Shown here: positions 42,689 through 51,749 of the stretch, piece by piece
Numbering within the stretch: position 1 is the first letter of the stretch
Layout: each line of letters opens with the position of its first letter
NCBI RefSeq assembly: GCF_000376445.1
Contig: NZ_AQXI01000002.1
Coordinates: 1 to 64,000 of the forward strand
Direction: 5' to 3'
Length of the DNA stretch: 64,000 bases
Source of the DNA: Haladaptatus paucihalophilus DX253
Lineage (GTDB): Archaea; Halobacteriota; Halobacteria; Halobacteriales; Haladaptataceae
The notes under the pieces: generated by a model
Seen by the model: only the letters and a program-made list of their open reading frames with translations
Databases searched by the model: none
What the model was told of the DNA's origin: nothing
Translations under genes and position numbers: made by a program

Positions 42689-42928
42689 ATGGACCCGTCG
42701 AAACGTGATTCTCGGCTCAAAGCCGAGCTGTCGAAGCATTCGCCTCGAAGTGTGAGTATTATCGCTCTCCTTGCACTCGTTCCGGTGGTCGCGTTCGCTT
42801 TCGAGAAGAGTCTGTACGCGGGCGTCGTCACGTCTATCAACGTGAGTCTCATCTTCACGAGCATCTACCTGCTCGTCTCGCCGACGGAGGGCGGCCACGG
42901 GACCGACGTCGCCGAACCCACGGCTTGA
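42689..42928 (+). CDS. Small membrane protein next to the oxidase and copper genes
   Basis: A 79-residue protein with a basic N-terminus (MDPSKRDSRLKAEL) and two hydrophobic segments. It is divergent from cbaD and its stop codon lies five bases before the ATG of the SafE-like gene, so it leads the copper-supply operon. A role in assembling the ba3 oxidase is a fair guess from position alone. I know no function for the family. Confidence 0.7.
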   Translation: MDPSKRDSRLKAELSKHSPRSVSIIALLALVPVVAFAFEKSLYAGVVTSINVSLIFTSIYLLVSPTEGGHGTDVAEPTA

Positions 42929-42933
42929 CGACG

Positions 42934-43737
42934 ATGTTCGTTCCGCTCCACGGTCACGGCGTGGCGCTCCCGACCGGGAACGTGGACGCCGTGGTGTTTC
43001 TCGTCATCGGCTTCCTCGGCGGCGGCCACTGTCTCGGAATGTGCGGCCCGTTGGTGAGCGTCTACGCCGACCGACTGCGGGAGATGGAGGGTACCGAGAC
43101 CGGGACGCTGACGCTCCTGCAGGTGCGCCAGCACGTCGTGTTCAACCTCGGCCGGACCGCCGGGTACGCCGCCGTCGGAGCCCTTCTCGCCGCGCTCGGC
43201 GCGGTCACGGTCGGGTCGATGAGCGCGGTGCTGTCGGTCGGCACCGGGATTCAGGCCACGACCGCACTGCTCTCGGGTGGATTCATCGCCGTCATGGGAT
43301 TCTCGTACGTCGGCGGGTCGGTCAGGCATCCGTCCATCGGACCGCTGAACGACCTGTTCGGCCGGATAAGCGGCGTGCTGACGCGCCGGGTGGACGATTT
43401 CGTCGGCGATGCCCGCATCGCGGGCCTCGGGGTCGTTCACGCGCTCCTTCCGTGCCCGATAACGTACCCCGCGTACGTCTACGCGTTCGCGCTCGGCGAC
43501 CCGCTCCGCGGCGGGTTCCTGCTCGCGCTCGTCGGTCTCGGAACGCTCCCGACGCTGCTGGTCTACGGCACCGTCTTCGGGTCGCTGTCGGCGAGCAAGC
43601 ACCTGCACCGTATCTTGGGTATCGCGTTCGTCGTCCTGGGCTACCTGATGCTCGCACACGGACTGATGCTGTTCGGCATCGACGTGCCGCGGGTGGCGCT
43701 CCCGCTTCCGTCGCCGAACTATCGACTGGTGGGGTGA
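42934..43737 (+). CDS. SafE/TauE-type membrane protein, probable cytochrome oxidase/copper maturation factor
   Basis: A 267-residue membrane protein with six or so hydrophobic segments and a GGGHCLGMCGPL motif near residue 30. That motif marks the branch of the sulfite exporter (TauE/SafE) family found beside copper ATPases and haem-copper oxidases (CcoH/CcoS-like neighbourhoods). The cysteines in HCxGMC could handle copper. A second region GVVHALLPCPITYP has another His-Cys pair. I use ATG 42934; an in-frame TTG at 42925 overlaps the previous stop and is less likely. The copper ATPase gene starts four bases after its stop, so the two are surely co-expressed. Confidence 0.82.
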   Translation: MFVPLHGHGVALPTGNVDAVVFLVIGFLGGGHCLGMCGPLVSVYADRLREMEGTETGTLTLLQVRQHVVFNLGRTAGYAAVGALLAALGAVTVGSMSAVLSVGTGIQATTALLSGGFIAVMGFSYVGGSVRHPSIGPLNDLFGRISGVLTRRVDDFVGDARIAGLGVVHALLPCPITYPAYVYAFALGDPLRGGFLLALVGLGTLPTLLVYGTVFGSLSASKHLHRILGIAFVVLGYLMLAHGLMLFGIDVPRVALPLPSPNYRLVG

Positions 43738-43741
43738 AACG

Positions 43742-46162
43742 GTGAGCGAATCAACCGCCGCGACGGACGACCGACGCGCCCCGGACGACAGAAGCGCAAC
43801 AGACGAGTGTACGCTCTGTGGATTACCGACCGGCGACGCGCCCGTCACCGACGATGACGTCGCGGGGGGCTACTGCTGTCGTGGCTGTCTCGAAATCGCG
43901 CGAACGCTGGACGACGTGGAGGCGGCCGACGCCGACGAGGTGCGAAGCGAGCGGAAAACGGGGACGGAAAACGCGCCCGAAGACGCGGACCACACCTACC
44001 TCGCGGTCGATGGGATGCACTGTGCGACCTGCGAGACGTTCATCGAATCGACCGCCGCCGACGCGGACGGCGTGTACGGCGCGGACGCGAGCTACGCGAC
44101 GGACATGCTTCGGGTCGCCCACGACGCGGACACCGACTTGGAGGACGTCCGTCGCGTCCTCGACCGCTACGGCTACGGCGTCGGCGACCCCGACGACACG
44201 GACGACGAGCGCACCGATACGCAACTCGTCCGCTTCCTCATCGGCGGCGGCGTCTTCGGGATGATGGTGATGATGTGGTACGTCCTCTTTTTGTACCCGA
44301 GCTATCTGGGCTTCGCGCCGCTCGTGGACCTCGGCGGCTTCGACGGCCTCTACCTGTTCGGCAACGTCTGGCTCATGTCCTCCATCGTCCTCTTTTACAC
44401 CGGGTATCCGATACTCCGCGGTGCGGTGGTCAGCCTCCGCGCTGGACAGCCGAACATGGACCTGCTCGTGTCCTTGGCGGCCGTGAGTTCCTACTGTTAC
44501 AGCGCCGTCGCGGTGCTCGTCGGGGGGACCCACGTCTACTTCGACGTGACGGTCACCATCGTCATCGTGGTCACCATCGGGAACTACTACGAGGACCGCA
44601 TCAAGCAGCGCGCCACGAGCGGCCTCTCCGAGTTGACCAGCGCGCACGTGGACGACGCCACCCGCATCACCGAGGACGACGACCACGAGACCGTCCCCGT
44701 CGAGGACCTCGTACCGGGGGACCGCGTTCTCGTCCGACCGGGCGAACGCGTTCCGGTGGACGGGACCGTTATCGACGGCAGCGCCGCCATCGACGAGTCG
44801 CTCATCACGGGCGAGTCGATTCCCAAGACGCGACGTCCCGGCGACCCCGTGCTCGGCGGCACCATCGCGTCCGACAACCCCATCGTCGTCGAGGTCGGCA
44901 CCGACGCGACCAGCACGCTCGACCGACTCGTCGAACGGCTGTGGCAGATTCAGAGTTCGCGGTCGGGCATTCAGCGACTCGCGGACAAACTGGCGACCCT
45001 CTTCGTACCGACGGTGCTCGTCCTCGCGGTGGTCACGACGGGTTACCACCTCGTCACGGGTTCGACGGTCGCCACCGCCCTCCTCACCGGACTCACCGTG
45101 CTCATCGTCTCGTGTCCCTGTGCGCTGGGGCTGGCGACGCCGCTGGCGGTCGCGTCGGGCATTCGGGAGGCGGCCGACCGGGGAATCGTGGTCGCCTCCG
45201 ACGCCGTGTTCGAGTCCGTCCCCGACGCCGACGTCGTGGTCTTCGACAAGACCGGCACGCTCACCGACGGCGCGATGACCGTCCGGGACGTCGTGGTCAA
45301 CGGTGACGCCGACGACGCCGACAACACCGACGCCGACGACACCGACTCGGTGCTCGCTCGTGCGGGCGCGCTCGAACGCTTTTCCGCTCACCCCATCGCG
45401 GCGGCCATCGCGGACGCGGCCGAGGAAACGCCCGACGCCGAAGACGTCGAGACGCACGACCGGGGCGTGACCGGCGTCGTAGACGGCGAGCAGGTCGTCG
45501 TCGGCCACCCGAGCCTCGTGGAGTCTCGTGGCGTTGCCCTCACGTCGTCGGACAAAGCGACGATAGCCGACGCCCGCGACGCGGGCAGCGTTCCCGTCGT
45601 CGTCGCGTGGGGCGGCCGCGTCCGCGGCGTCGTCGTCGTCGGAGACACTCCGCGACCCGAGTGGGAGACGGCCGTCGCGGCTATTGGCGGCGACCGCGAC
45701 GTGGTGATACTCACGGGCGACGACGAGCGTGCAGTCTCCCGATTCCACGCCGACCCGAACGTCTCGGAGGTGTTCGCTGGCGTTCCCCCACAGGCCAAGC
45801 GGGAGACCATCGAACGTCTAAAATCACGCGGGACGGTGGCGATGGTGGGCGACGGGAGCAACGACGCGCTGGCCCTCGCGGCGGCCGACATCGGCATCGC
45901 GCTCGGAAGCGGCACCGACCTCGCGGGCGACGCCGCGGACGCGGTGCTCGTGCGCAACGACCTTGATGCCGTCCCCGAGGTGTTCGCGGTCGCTCGCGGC
46001 ACGAACCGGCGACTCCGGCGCAACCTCGCGTGGGCGTTCCTCTACAACGCGGTCGCCGTCCCGCTCGCGGCGTTCGGGTTGTTGAACCCGCTGTTCGCGG
46101 CGGTGGCGATGGGAACGAGTAGCCTCATCGTCGTCGCCAACTCGGCGCGGTCGTTGGACTGA
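43742..46162 (+). CDS. Copper-type P1B ATPase (CopA/CcoI-like)
   Basis: An 806-residue heavy-metal P-type ATPase. The N-terminus has an extra cysteine-rich metal-binding region (CTLCG and GYCCRGC, residues ~23-48), as in the CcoI/FixI group, then a heavy-metal-associated domain with GMHCATC (Cys94, Cys97). Eight membrane segments follow, with the ion-path CPC at residues 458-460, the phosphorylated Asp502 in DKTGTLT, and GDGSNDALAL. It would pump Cu(I) across the membrane, in this setting most likely to supply the ba3 oxidase rather than only to detoxify. The start is GTG at 43742, four bases after the SafE-like gene; no ATG fits as well. Confidence 0.9.
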   Translation: MSESTAATDDRRAPDDRSATDECTLCGLPTGDAPVTDDDVAGGYCCRGCLEIARTLDDVEAADADEVRSERKTGTENAPEDADHTYLAVDGMHCATCETFIESTAADADGVYGADASYATDMLRVAHDADTDLEDVRRVLDRYGYGVGDPDDTDDERTDTQLVRFLIGGGVFGMMVMMWYVLFLYPSYLGFAPLVDLGGFDGLYLFGNVWLMSSIVLFYTGYPILRGAVVSLRAGQPNMDLLVSLAAVSSYCYSAVAVLVGGTHVYFDVTVTIVIVVTIGNYYEDRIKQRATSGLSELTSAHVDDATRITEDDDHETVPVEDLVPGDRVLVRPGERVPVDGTVIDGSAAIDESLITGESIPKTRRPGDPVLGGTIASDNPIVVEVGTDATSTLDRLVERLWQIQSSRSGIQRLADKLATLFVPTVLVLAVVTTGYHLVTGSTVATALLTGLTVLIVSCPCALGLATPLAVASGIREAADRGIVVASDAVFESVPDADVVVFDKTGTLTDGAMTVRDVVVNGDADDADNTDADDTDSVLARAGALERFSAHPIAAAIADAAEETPDAEDVETHDRGVTGVVDGEQVVVGHPSLVESRGVALTSSDKATIADARDAGSVPVVVAWGGRVRGVVVVGDTPRPEWETAVAAIGGDRDVVILTGDDERAVSRFHADPNVSEVFAGVPPQAKRETIERLKSRGTVAMVGDGSNDALALAAADIGIALGSGTDLAGDAADAVLVRNDLDAVPEVFAVARGTNRRLRRNLAWAFLYNAVAVPLAAFGLLNPLFAAVAMGTSSLIVVANSARSLD

Positions 46163-46240
46163 GTGGGTCCCTCGATCGCTCCCGCCATGGGCAATATTGA
46201 AGTCACCTTCTAGTCCTATACCCAACATAACGATATTACG

Positions 46241-46861
46241 ATGAGCAGCTATCCGGACACCCAACAGCGGATTAGAGAGGCGGCGTTTCGCGCACTCGCC
46301 GAACACGGATACGCGGACCTCTCGATCAAGGATATCGGTAACGAACTGGGTCAAAATCCCTCTATAATCTATCACTACTACGATAGTAAGGACGACCTCC
46401 TCCTCTCGATGCTCGACGTCTTCGTCGAGATATTCGTCGGACAGCAGGACGAGCAACAGATTACCGATGCGGAGGATGAACTCAGACGGTTCGTGGGGCA
46501 GATACTACACCCGACACCAGCACAAGTCGAACGAGCCATATTTTCCCCACCGACGGATATCGAGACGGCGGTTTCACGGGTGTACGTCGAACTGTGGGCG
46601 CACGCGACGTGGGACGATGACTTCCGAAAGGAAACGACGCAAGCGGAAGACAGTCTACGGGCGGTGATCGCTCGAATACTCCGGGCGGGAATAGAAGACG
46701 GCCAGTTCCGGTCGGTCGATGCTGAACTGACGGCGGACCACATCTGCTTTCTCATCGAACAAGGACTACACACACAGGCGACGACGAACCGCGATGACGC
46801 CGTCGAACGGGTTCTGACGATAATCGACGGAATCGTAGCAGACATCTCTCTCGAAGACTAG
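46241..46861 (+). CDS. TetR/AcrR family transcriptional regulator
   Basis: A 206-residue regulator. Residues ~8-55 are the TetR DNA-binding domain: RIREAAFRALAEHGYADLSIKDIGNELGQNPSIIYHYYDSKDDLL, with the helix-turn-helix and the usual YHYYxSKDDLL end. The C-terminal part is the variable ligand-binding and dimer domain. A TATA-like CCTATACCC about 27 bases before the ATG suggests a leaderless message. It lies on the same strand 223 bases before a P450 gene whose promoter carries a TetR-type palindrome, so it is the likely repressor of the P450-SDR operon and would respond to the substrate. Confidence 0.87.
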   Translation: MSSYPDTQQRIREAAFRALAEHGYADLSIKDIGNELGQNPSIIYHYYDSKDDLLLSMLDVFVEIFVGQQDEQQITDAEDELRRFVGQILHPTPAQVERAIFSPPTDIETAVSRVYVELWAHATWDDDFRKETTQAEDSLRAVIARILRAGIEDGQFRSVDAELTADHICFLIEQGLHTQATTNRDDAVERVLTIIDGIVADISLED

Positions 46862-47058
46862 TTGTCGCTCTCCCGTAGGCGGTGTGTCATCGATATACCG
46901 CCGAGTTCTCGTTTCGAAATCGGAAACGACCTCTGAACCGAATTCGAGAAACCACTACATTCGGAATAACGGCCCTCAAGGTGCTGTTTGTGGGGGTTTG
47001 GATCTGTATAACCCGTCTTTCTCCCCTCTCACATCAGATGGAATAACAAAAAAGCCTA

Positions 47059-47080
47059 TAATTGATTAATTGGTCAATTA
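47059..47080. promoter_or_regulatory. Palindromic TetR-type operator just before the P450 start codon
   Basis: Arms TAATTGA (47059-47065) and TCAATTA (47074-47080) pair perfectly around TTAATTGG. The inner 16 bases also fit the TTGACYAATTRGTCAA pattern common for TetR sites, with two changes. It ends four bases before the P450 ATG at 47085, so a bound repressor would block initiation. Confidence 0.65.
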
Positions 47081-47084
47081 ACTC

Positions 47085-48284
47085 ATGCAGTCCACAGATG
47101 CAGTCGTGGGAAAAAGCGAACTGCCGGAAGCGATCCGTAGTCGAAACGGACAGTTGGAACCGTTCGAGTGGTACGCTGAAATGCGTCGAAGCGCTCCCGT
47201 ACACTTCGACGAGGAGCGACAGCACTGGGACCTCTTTCGGTACGAAGAAACCAATCGGGTTCTTACCGATTACGAGTCGTTTACCGCGAATCGAGCCGGC
47301 TCCGAGAACGCCACGGACGATGACGGAGCGATGTTTCAGACGATGATCATGGTTGACCCGCCGGGACACGACCGACTCCGCGGGTTCGTCAACGAGCGAT
47401 TCCAACCGGGGACGCTCAGGGAGTACCAGCCTCGAATCGAGGAGTTAACCGAAGAGGTACTGGACCAAATCGACGGGGAGAACCGATTCGATTTCGTCGA
47501 TGAGTTCGCGATACGACTTCCGATAACCATCATCGCGGAACTGTTGGGAATTCCTGCCGAACGCCGCGACGAGTTTAAAGAGTGGTCGGACGCACTCGTC
47601 GCACGTCCCGAGGACGGATCCGAATCTTCGATCAAACGGAGCCAAGAGCGGATGCAGTGGGCACAGCAACAGATGGGACAGTACTTCGCCCAGTTGCTCG
47701 AAGAGCGCCAAGACGGAAGCGGGGACGACCTCATTACGCTCGCCGCGACGACCGAGGAGCTGAGCAGGGGAGAACAGGTCGGCTTCTGTATGCTCCTTCT
47801 CGTTGCGGGGAATATCACGACGACGAACCTCCTGACGAACGCCCTCTGGTGTTTCGAAGAGCGAGGGATAACCGATGCGATTCGAACGGGAGAAATAGAT
47901 CGGAAACAGGCTATCGAGGAGGTGCTCCGATACCGCTCTCCGATTCAATCGTTGGACCGTGTTGCGCTGGAGGACGTCGAACTGAACGGACGGCAAATTC
48001 GGGAAGGAGACGTCGTAACGGCGTGGCTCGGTGCTGCCAACCGCGACCCGGAACTCTTCGACGCTCCCGAGGAGTTCCGTCCCGAACGAAGTCCGAATCG
48101 CCACATCGCATTCGGAAAGGGTGTCCACTACTGTTTGGGCGCTCCGCTCGCACGAATCGAAGCGGACGTCGCGTTCGACGTCCTGCTCGACCGGTTCGAA
48201 ACGATAGAGGCGGATTTGACGGACTTACAGCCGCTCCGTAGCCTGTACGGTCTCGAATCGCTCACGTGTACCATCGAGGAATAA
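47085..48284 (+). CDS. Cytochrome P450
   Basis: A 399-residue soluble P450 of bacterial type (class I, expecting a ferredoxin donor). The haem loop is [15 protein letters not shown] with the thiolate ligand Cys350. The K-helix ExxR reads EEVLRYRSP, and [17 protein letters not shown] is the typical C-helix region. The I-helix, near residue 241, reads AGNITT where most P450s have AGHETT or AGxDTT; the acid before the threonine is missing, which may alter oxygen activation. No ferredoxin partner is encoded nearby. The SDR gene begins three bases after its stop, so the pair likely hydroxylates and then oxidises one small molecule. Confidence 0.92.
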   Translation: MQSTDAVVGKSELPEAIRSRNGQLEPFEWYAEMRRSAPVHFDEERQHWDLFRYEETNRVLTDYESFTANRAGSENATDDDGAMFQTMIMVDPPGHDRLRGFVNERFQPGTLREYQPRIEELTEEVLDQIDGENRFDFVDEFAIRLPITIIAELLGIPAERRDEFKEWSDALVARPEDGSESSIKRSQERMQWAQQQMGQYFAQLLEERQDGSGDDLITLAATTEELSRGEQVGFCMLLLVAGNITTTNLLTNALWCFEERGITDAIRTGEIDRKQAIEEVLRYRSPIQSLDRVALEDVELNGRQIREGDVVTAWLGAANRDPELFDAPEEFRPERSPNRHIAFGKGVHYCLGAPLARIEADVAFDVLLDRFETIEADLTDLQPLRSLYGLESLTCTIEE

Positions 48285-48286
48285 TC

Positions 48287-49060
48287 ATGAATGGACTACG
48301 CGGAAAGACGGCGGTCGTAACGGGAGCGGGCTCGGGAATCGGACGCGCGTCGGCACTGCGATTCGCCGAGGAAGGTGCAAACGTCGTCGTCGCGGATGTG
48401 GTCGAAGAGACCGGCCGCGAAACGGCCGACCGCATCGAGGACGATGGCGGTGACGCGACGTTCGTCGAAGTCGACGTCTCCGATTTCGAGTCGGTCGAGC
48501 GAATGGTTGACGTGGCAGTCGATACGTACGGAAGCCTCGATTTCGCTCACAACAATGCGGGAATCCTCACCGGCTTCGTGGAGATGGCCGACATCGAAGA
48601 GGGTCTCTGGGACAAACTCCTCGACGTCAATCTGAAAGGTATCTGGGCCTGCATGAAGGCGGAACTCCCCGTCATGGAAGCGCAGGGGAGCGGGGTAATC
48701 GTCAACACGGCCTCCGAGGCCGGGTTGGTCGGAATGGGTGGACTCGCCAGCTATTCCGCCAGCAAGCACGGCGTCGTCGGGTTGACTAAAACGGCCGCTC
48801 TCGAATACGCCACCCGCGGTATCCGTGTCAACGCGATCGCTCCCGGTCCGACGAACACCAACATCCAGGCCAACACGGAGGGAGAAAGCGGCGACCTGAC
48901 GTCGATGCCGTTCGATACGTCGGCCATGACCGACGTGCCGATGGGGCGCGGCGCAGACCCCGAGGAAATGGCCGGTGCGGTGGCGTTCCTCTGTTCGTCC
49001 GACGCCTCGTACATCACCGGGCACACGCTCCCCATCGACGGCGGTCAGGCGGCCGACTGA
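48287..49060 (+). CDS. Short-chain dehydrogenase/reductase
   Basis: A 257-residue classical SDR. The cofactor motif [10 protein letters not shown] is at residues ~12-21, and the acidic end VVVADV suggests NAD(H) preference. NNAG lies near residue 90. The catalytic set is Ser in NTASEAG, then Tyr and Lys in YSASKHG. The C-terminal [11 protein letters not shown] is typical. The frame is open seven residues further upstream, but ATG 48287 follows the P450 stop by two bases. It probably oxidises the alcohol made by the P450; the substrate is unknown. Confidence 0.9.
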   Translation: MNGLRGKTAVVTGAGSGIGRASALRFAEEGANVVVADVVEETGRETADRIEDDGGDATFVEVDVSDFESVERMVDVAVDTYGSLDFAHNNAGILTGFVEMADIEEGLWDKLLDVNLKGIWACMKAELPVMEAQGSGVIVNTASEAGLVGMGGLASYSASKHGVVGLTKTAALEYATRGIRVNAIAPGPTNTNIQANTEGESGDLTSMPFDTSAMTDVPMGRGADPEEMAGAVAFLCSSDASYITGHTLPIDGGQAAD

Positions 49061-49209
49061 GACGACCGTCTTCTCTTTGTCTCTCCCGAACGGCGGTCGG
49101 ACGCGACGAACGCAATCGTGGATGTTCGGTTGGGATCCGTTCTTGCGCCATTCGCGGACCGACGAGCGCGTGCGCCGCGTTTGAGAGCCCGCACGTCCCA
49201 ACCAACGAT

Positions 49210-50046
49210 TCACCCGAGCGAGATATCGAGATATAGCATCACGATAGCGCCGAATATCGTCCCCAACGTCGCGATACGCTCGTGTCCCTTCGTGTGCGTC
49301 TCCGGGACGATTTCGTCGCTGATGACGAACAGCATGGCTCCGGCGGCGAATCCCATCGCGTAGGGGAGCAAGGCCGAGACGGTTTGGACGGCGTACGCGC
49401 CGAGGACCGCGAGGGGTATCTCGACCGCGCCCGAGCGAATCCCCGCGAACGCGGCGTAGAAGCGTTTGTCCAGTCCCGCGTTGATGGCGGCCACCGACAC
49501 CGCCAATCCCTCGGGGATGTTCTGAATGCCGATGGCGAGCATGAGCGGGACGGCGGTGCCGAGATTTCCGCTTCCGAACCCGACGCCGACCGCGAGTCCT
49601 TCTGGCATGTTGTGAAGCGTGATGGCGAGGATGAACAGGACGACACCGGCGAGTCGCTCGTCGTCCACCGCCAAGTCGGCGTCGGGATTGGCGGCATCCG
49701 GTCGGCGTTGGCCGGAGAGGAGGATATGTGCGTGTGGTACCAGCACGTCGGACCGGTCCAAAAAGAGGGCACCCACGGCCATCCCTATCAAGACGGGGAT
49801 CGGGTTGCCGTTGGAGTACGTTTCGATTCCGGGGAGGATGAGGCTCGTGAAGCTCGCGGCGAGCATCACGCCAGCGGCGAACCCGAGCGCGCCGTCCATC
49901 GCCCGTTCGGACGGGTCCCGCCAGACGAACACCAACGACGCCCCAAGGAGGTTGAAAAACGCGATAATCAGTCCCCCGACGAGTCCGTTGACGACCGGAT
50001 TCGACCCGAACAACTCCGCGAACTGCGCAGGTATCACGGCGACCAC
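49210..50046 (-). CDS. ZIP family metal transporter
   Basis: A ~278-residue membrane protein with eight predicted segments. It has the two metal-site motifs of ZIP transporters, LHNMPEGLAVG and IQNIPEGLAVS, in the fourth and fifth segments. It would import zinc or another divalent metal; subgroup members of GufA type have broad specificity. The start is uncertain: the frame is open to a TTG at 50094, while GTG codons at 50046 and 50037 begin closer to the first membrane segment. I use 50046. It stands alone between the SDR gene and a UspA gene. Confidence 0.83.
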   Translation of the reverse strand: MVAVIPAQFAELFGSNPVVNGLVGGLIIAFFNLLGASLVFVWRDPSERAMDGALGFAAGVMLAASFTSLILPGIETYSNGNPIPVLIGMAVGALFLDRSDVLVPHAHILLSGQRRPDAANPDADLAVDDERLAGVVLFILAITLHNMPEGLAVGVGFGSGNLGTAVPLMLAIGIQNIPEGLAVSVAAINAGLDKRFYAAFAGIRSGAVEIPLAVLGAYAVQTVSALLPYAMGFAAGAMLFVISDEIVPETHTKGHERIATLGTIFGAIVMLYLDISLG

Positions 50047-50207
50047 TCCTCGTCTCCTGAATCCATCGTTGTCAGTCGGATATTCACCGGCCAACCCTCT
50101 TGAAGGTTGAGTGGCGTTCGCGTCGAGCGGCGGTTCCTTCTCACCCTGGCTAACGGCGTTCGAAACGGGGGTATCGTTTCATTAGCTATCGGGTCGAGAG
50201 AGTACGC

Positions 50208-50651
50208 ATGGACGAAACGGGTGCGATATCGTACGACGACGTTTTGGTGCCGACCGACGGGAGCAAAGCGGCGAAACGCGCGACGGAACAAGCGGTCGAA
50301 CTCGTGACCGAGAGCGGCGGGACGGTCCATGCGCTGTACGTGATGGACATGGGAGACGCGGATTTCGTGGCCACGCCGAGCGACATCAAGGAAACCCGAA
50401 AGCGACTGGAAAAGAAGGGACAGGGATTCGTGGACGCGGTGAAAGACCGGGCCGACGAAAGCGGCGTCGATTGCGTTACCGTCGTGAAGTCCGGAATCCC
50501 GGAGGACGAAATCGTCGAGTACGTCCGCGACCAGGACATCGAGTTGGTGGTGATGGGGAGACGGGGGCGTTCTGACCCGGACAAGCCGCTCATCGGTTCG
50601 ACGACGAAGCGCGTCCTCGGCGTCCTCGACGTTCCGGTTCGCGTGGTCTGA
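50208..50651 (+). CDS. Universal stress protein, UspA family
   Basis: A 147-residue single-domain UspA protein. The N-terminal DDVLVPTDGSKAAKRA and the C-terminal ATP-binding motif VVMGRRGRSDPDKPLIGSTTKRVL (the G2xG9xGST pattern) are both present, so it should bind ATP. These cytoplasmic dimers are induced under stress. No neighbour suggests a specific role. Confidence 0.88.
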   Translation: MDETGAISYDDVLVPTDGSKAAKRATEQAVELVTESGGTVHALYVMDMGDADFVATPSDIKETRKRLEKKGQGFVDAVKDRADESGVDCVTVVKSGIPEDEIVEYVRDQDIELVVMGRRGRSDPDKPLIGSTTKRVLGVLDVPVRVV

Positions 50652-50770
50652 CGGCCGAACGGGTCGGAACGCGTGTTGTAAAGCGTCGTCCATACCGTCG
50701 AGCGACGGACGGTTCGGTGACCGGGTGGGGGTAAGAATAACGTCGGACCCGGTCGTTACCCGAACGGTTA

Positions 50771-51724
50771 ATGCAGCCGAATCGTCGCACCCTTTTGAAA
50801 ACGCTGGGAGTCGGCGCCATCGGAGCGCACGCCACCCTCAGAACGGACGCGACCGGCACGGACGAGCAGTCGCCACCCTCGACGTCGCCCCCGGAGCGAG
50901 GGACGACGGACGCGGGTCCACCGTCGGAGCGAATCGCGTGGGGACCGCCCGCCGCCGTCGGAAACGGGACGATTCGGACGTTCGTTGCGAGCACCGGTTC
51001 CGGGAAACCCCGCTCCGTCGGCGTCCGGTTCTCCGCCGACGCGCTGGAGGGGTTACCGACCGCACCGACCGACGGGAAGTGGAACATCCCGGACGGCAAA
51101 GCGCCGTGTTGCGGACACGAAACCGTGCTCGGGTTTCCGGAGACGGCCGCTTCCATCCCGTTCCGCTGGTTCATGCTCAACTGGAATCCGACCGGCCACC
51201 CGCCACCGGACGTTTACGCCGTCCCGCACTTCGACTTCCATTTTTGTCTGATGCCGCGGGAAAAGCGAACCGAAATCAGAAACGGCGATTGTCCGCGGGC
51301 GTCCACCGCGGTCACGTGCGAGACGCTGCAGCGAGGGACGGAACCCCTTCCGTCCGGTCAACGACCTCCCGACTACGAGTCGCTCGGTGCCGTCGAACCG
51401 GGGATGGGGAACCACTTGATGGACCTGACCGCACCGGAGTTCAACGGCGAGCCGTTCACCCACACGTTCCTCTGGGGCACGTTCGACGGCGAACTGATAT
51501 TCTTCGAACCGATGGTCACGCGGTCGTTCTTCCGCGACCTCTGCACCGAGATTCGACGGCCCATCACGATGCCGACGGCGTTTCCGACGGCGGGCTGGTA
51601 TCCCACCGCGTACGCGATTCGGTATTCCAGAACCGGGGACAACTACGTGGTCTGTTTGGAATCGTTCCGCTGGTTCGAAAGCGAAACGAACGGCCGCGAC
51701 CACACCGATGTGATGGGGTGCTGA
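50771..51724 (+). CDS. Exported protein with a DUF5602-like domain
   Basis: A 317-residue protein with a twin-arginine signal (NRRTLLKTLGVGAIGAHA) right after the start, so it is exported folded. The mature part contains GNGTIRTFVAS and the run FRWFMLNWNPTGHPPPDVYAVPHFDFHF. The histidine-rich end of that run I recall from the DUF5602 (TTHB210-like) family, and it could bind a metal. The last part, with PTAFPTAGWYPTAYAIRY, also fits that family. No enzymatic role is known to me. It converges on the PhoX-type gene, 25 bases away. Confidence 0.68.
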   Translation: MQPNRRTLLKTLGVGAIGAHATLRTDATGTDEQSPPSTSPPERGTTDAGPPSERIAWGPPAAVGNGTIRTFVASTGSGKPRSVGVRFSADALEGLPTAPTDGKWNIPDGKAPCCGHETVLGFPETAASIPFRWFMLNWNPTGHPPPDVYAVPHFDFHFCLMPREKRTEIRNGDCPRASTAVTCETLQRGTEPLPSGQRPPDYESLGAVEPGMGNHLMDLTAPEFNGEPFTHTFLWGTFDGELIFFEPMVTRSFFRDLCTEIRRPITMPTAFPTAGWYPTAYAIRYSRTGDNYVVCLESFRWFESETNGRDHTDVMGC

Positions 51725-51749
51725 GGTCGCCGACATCGGGGGTGGGGAG

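Noticed and set aside
43823..45748. A 641-residue minus-strand frame opposite the copper ATPase
   Set aside because: It is an antisense shadow: no domain features, and the plus-strand product has all P-type ATPase motifs.
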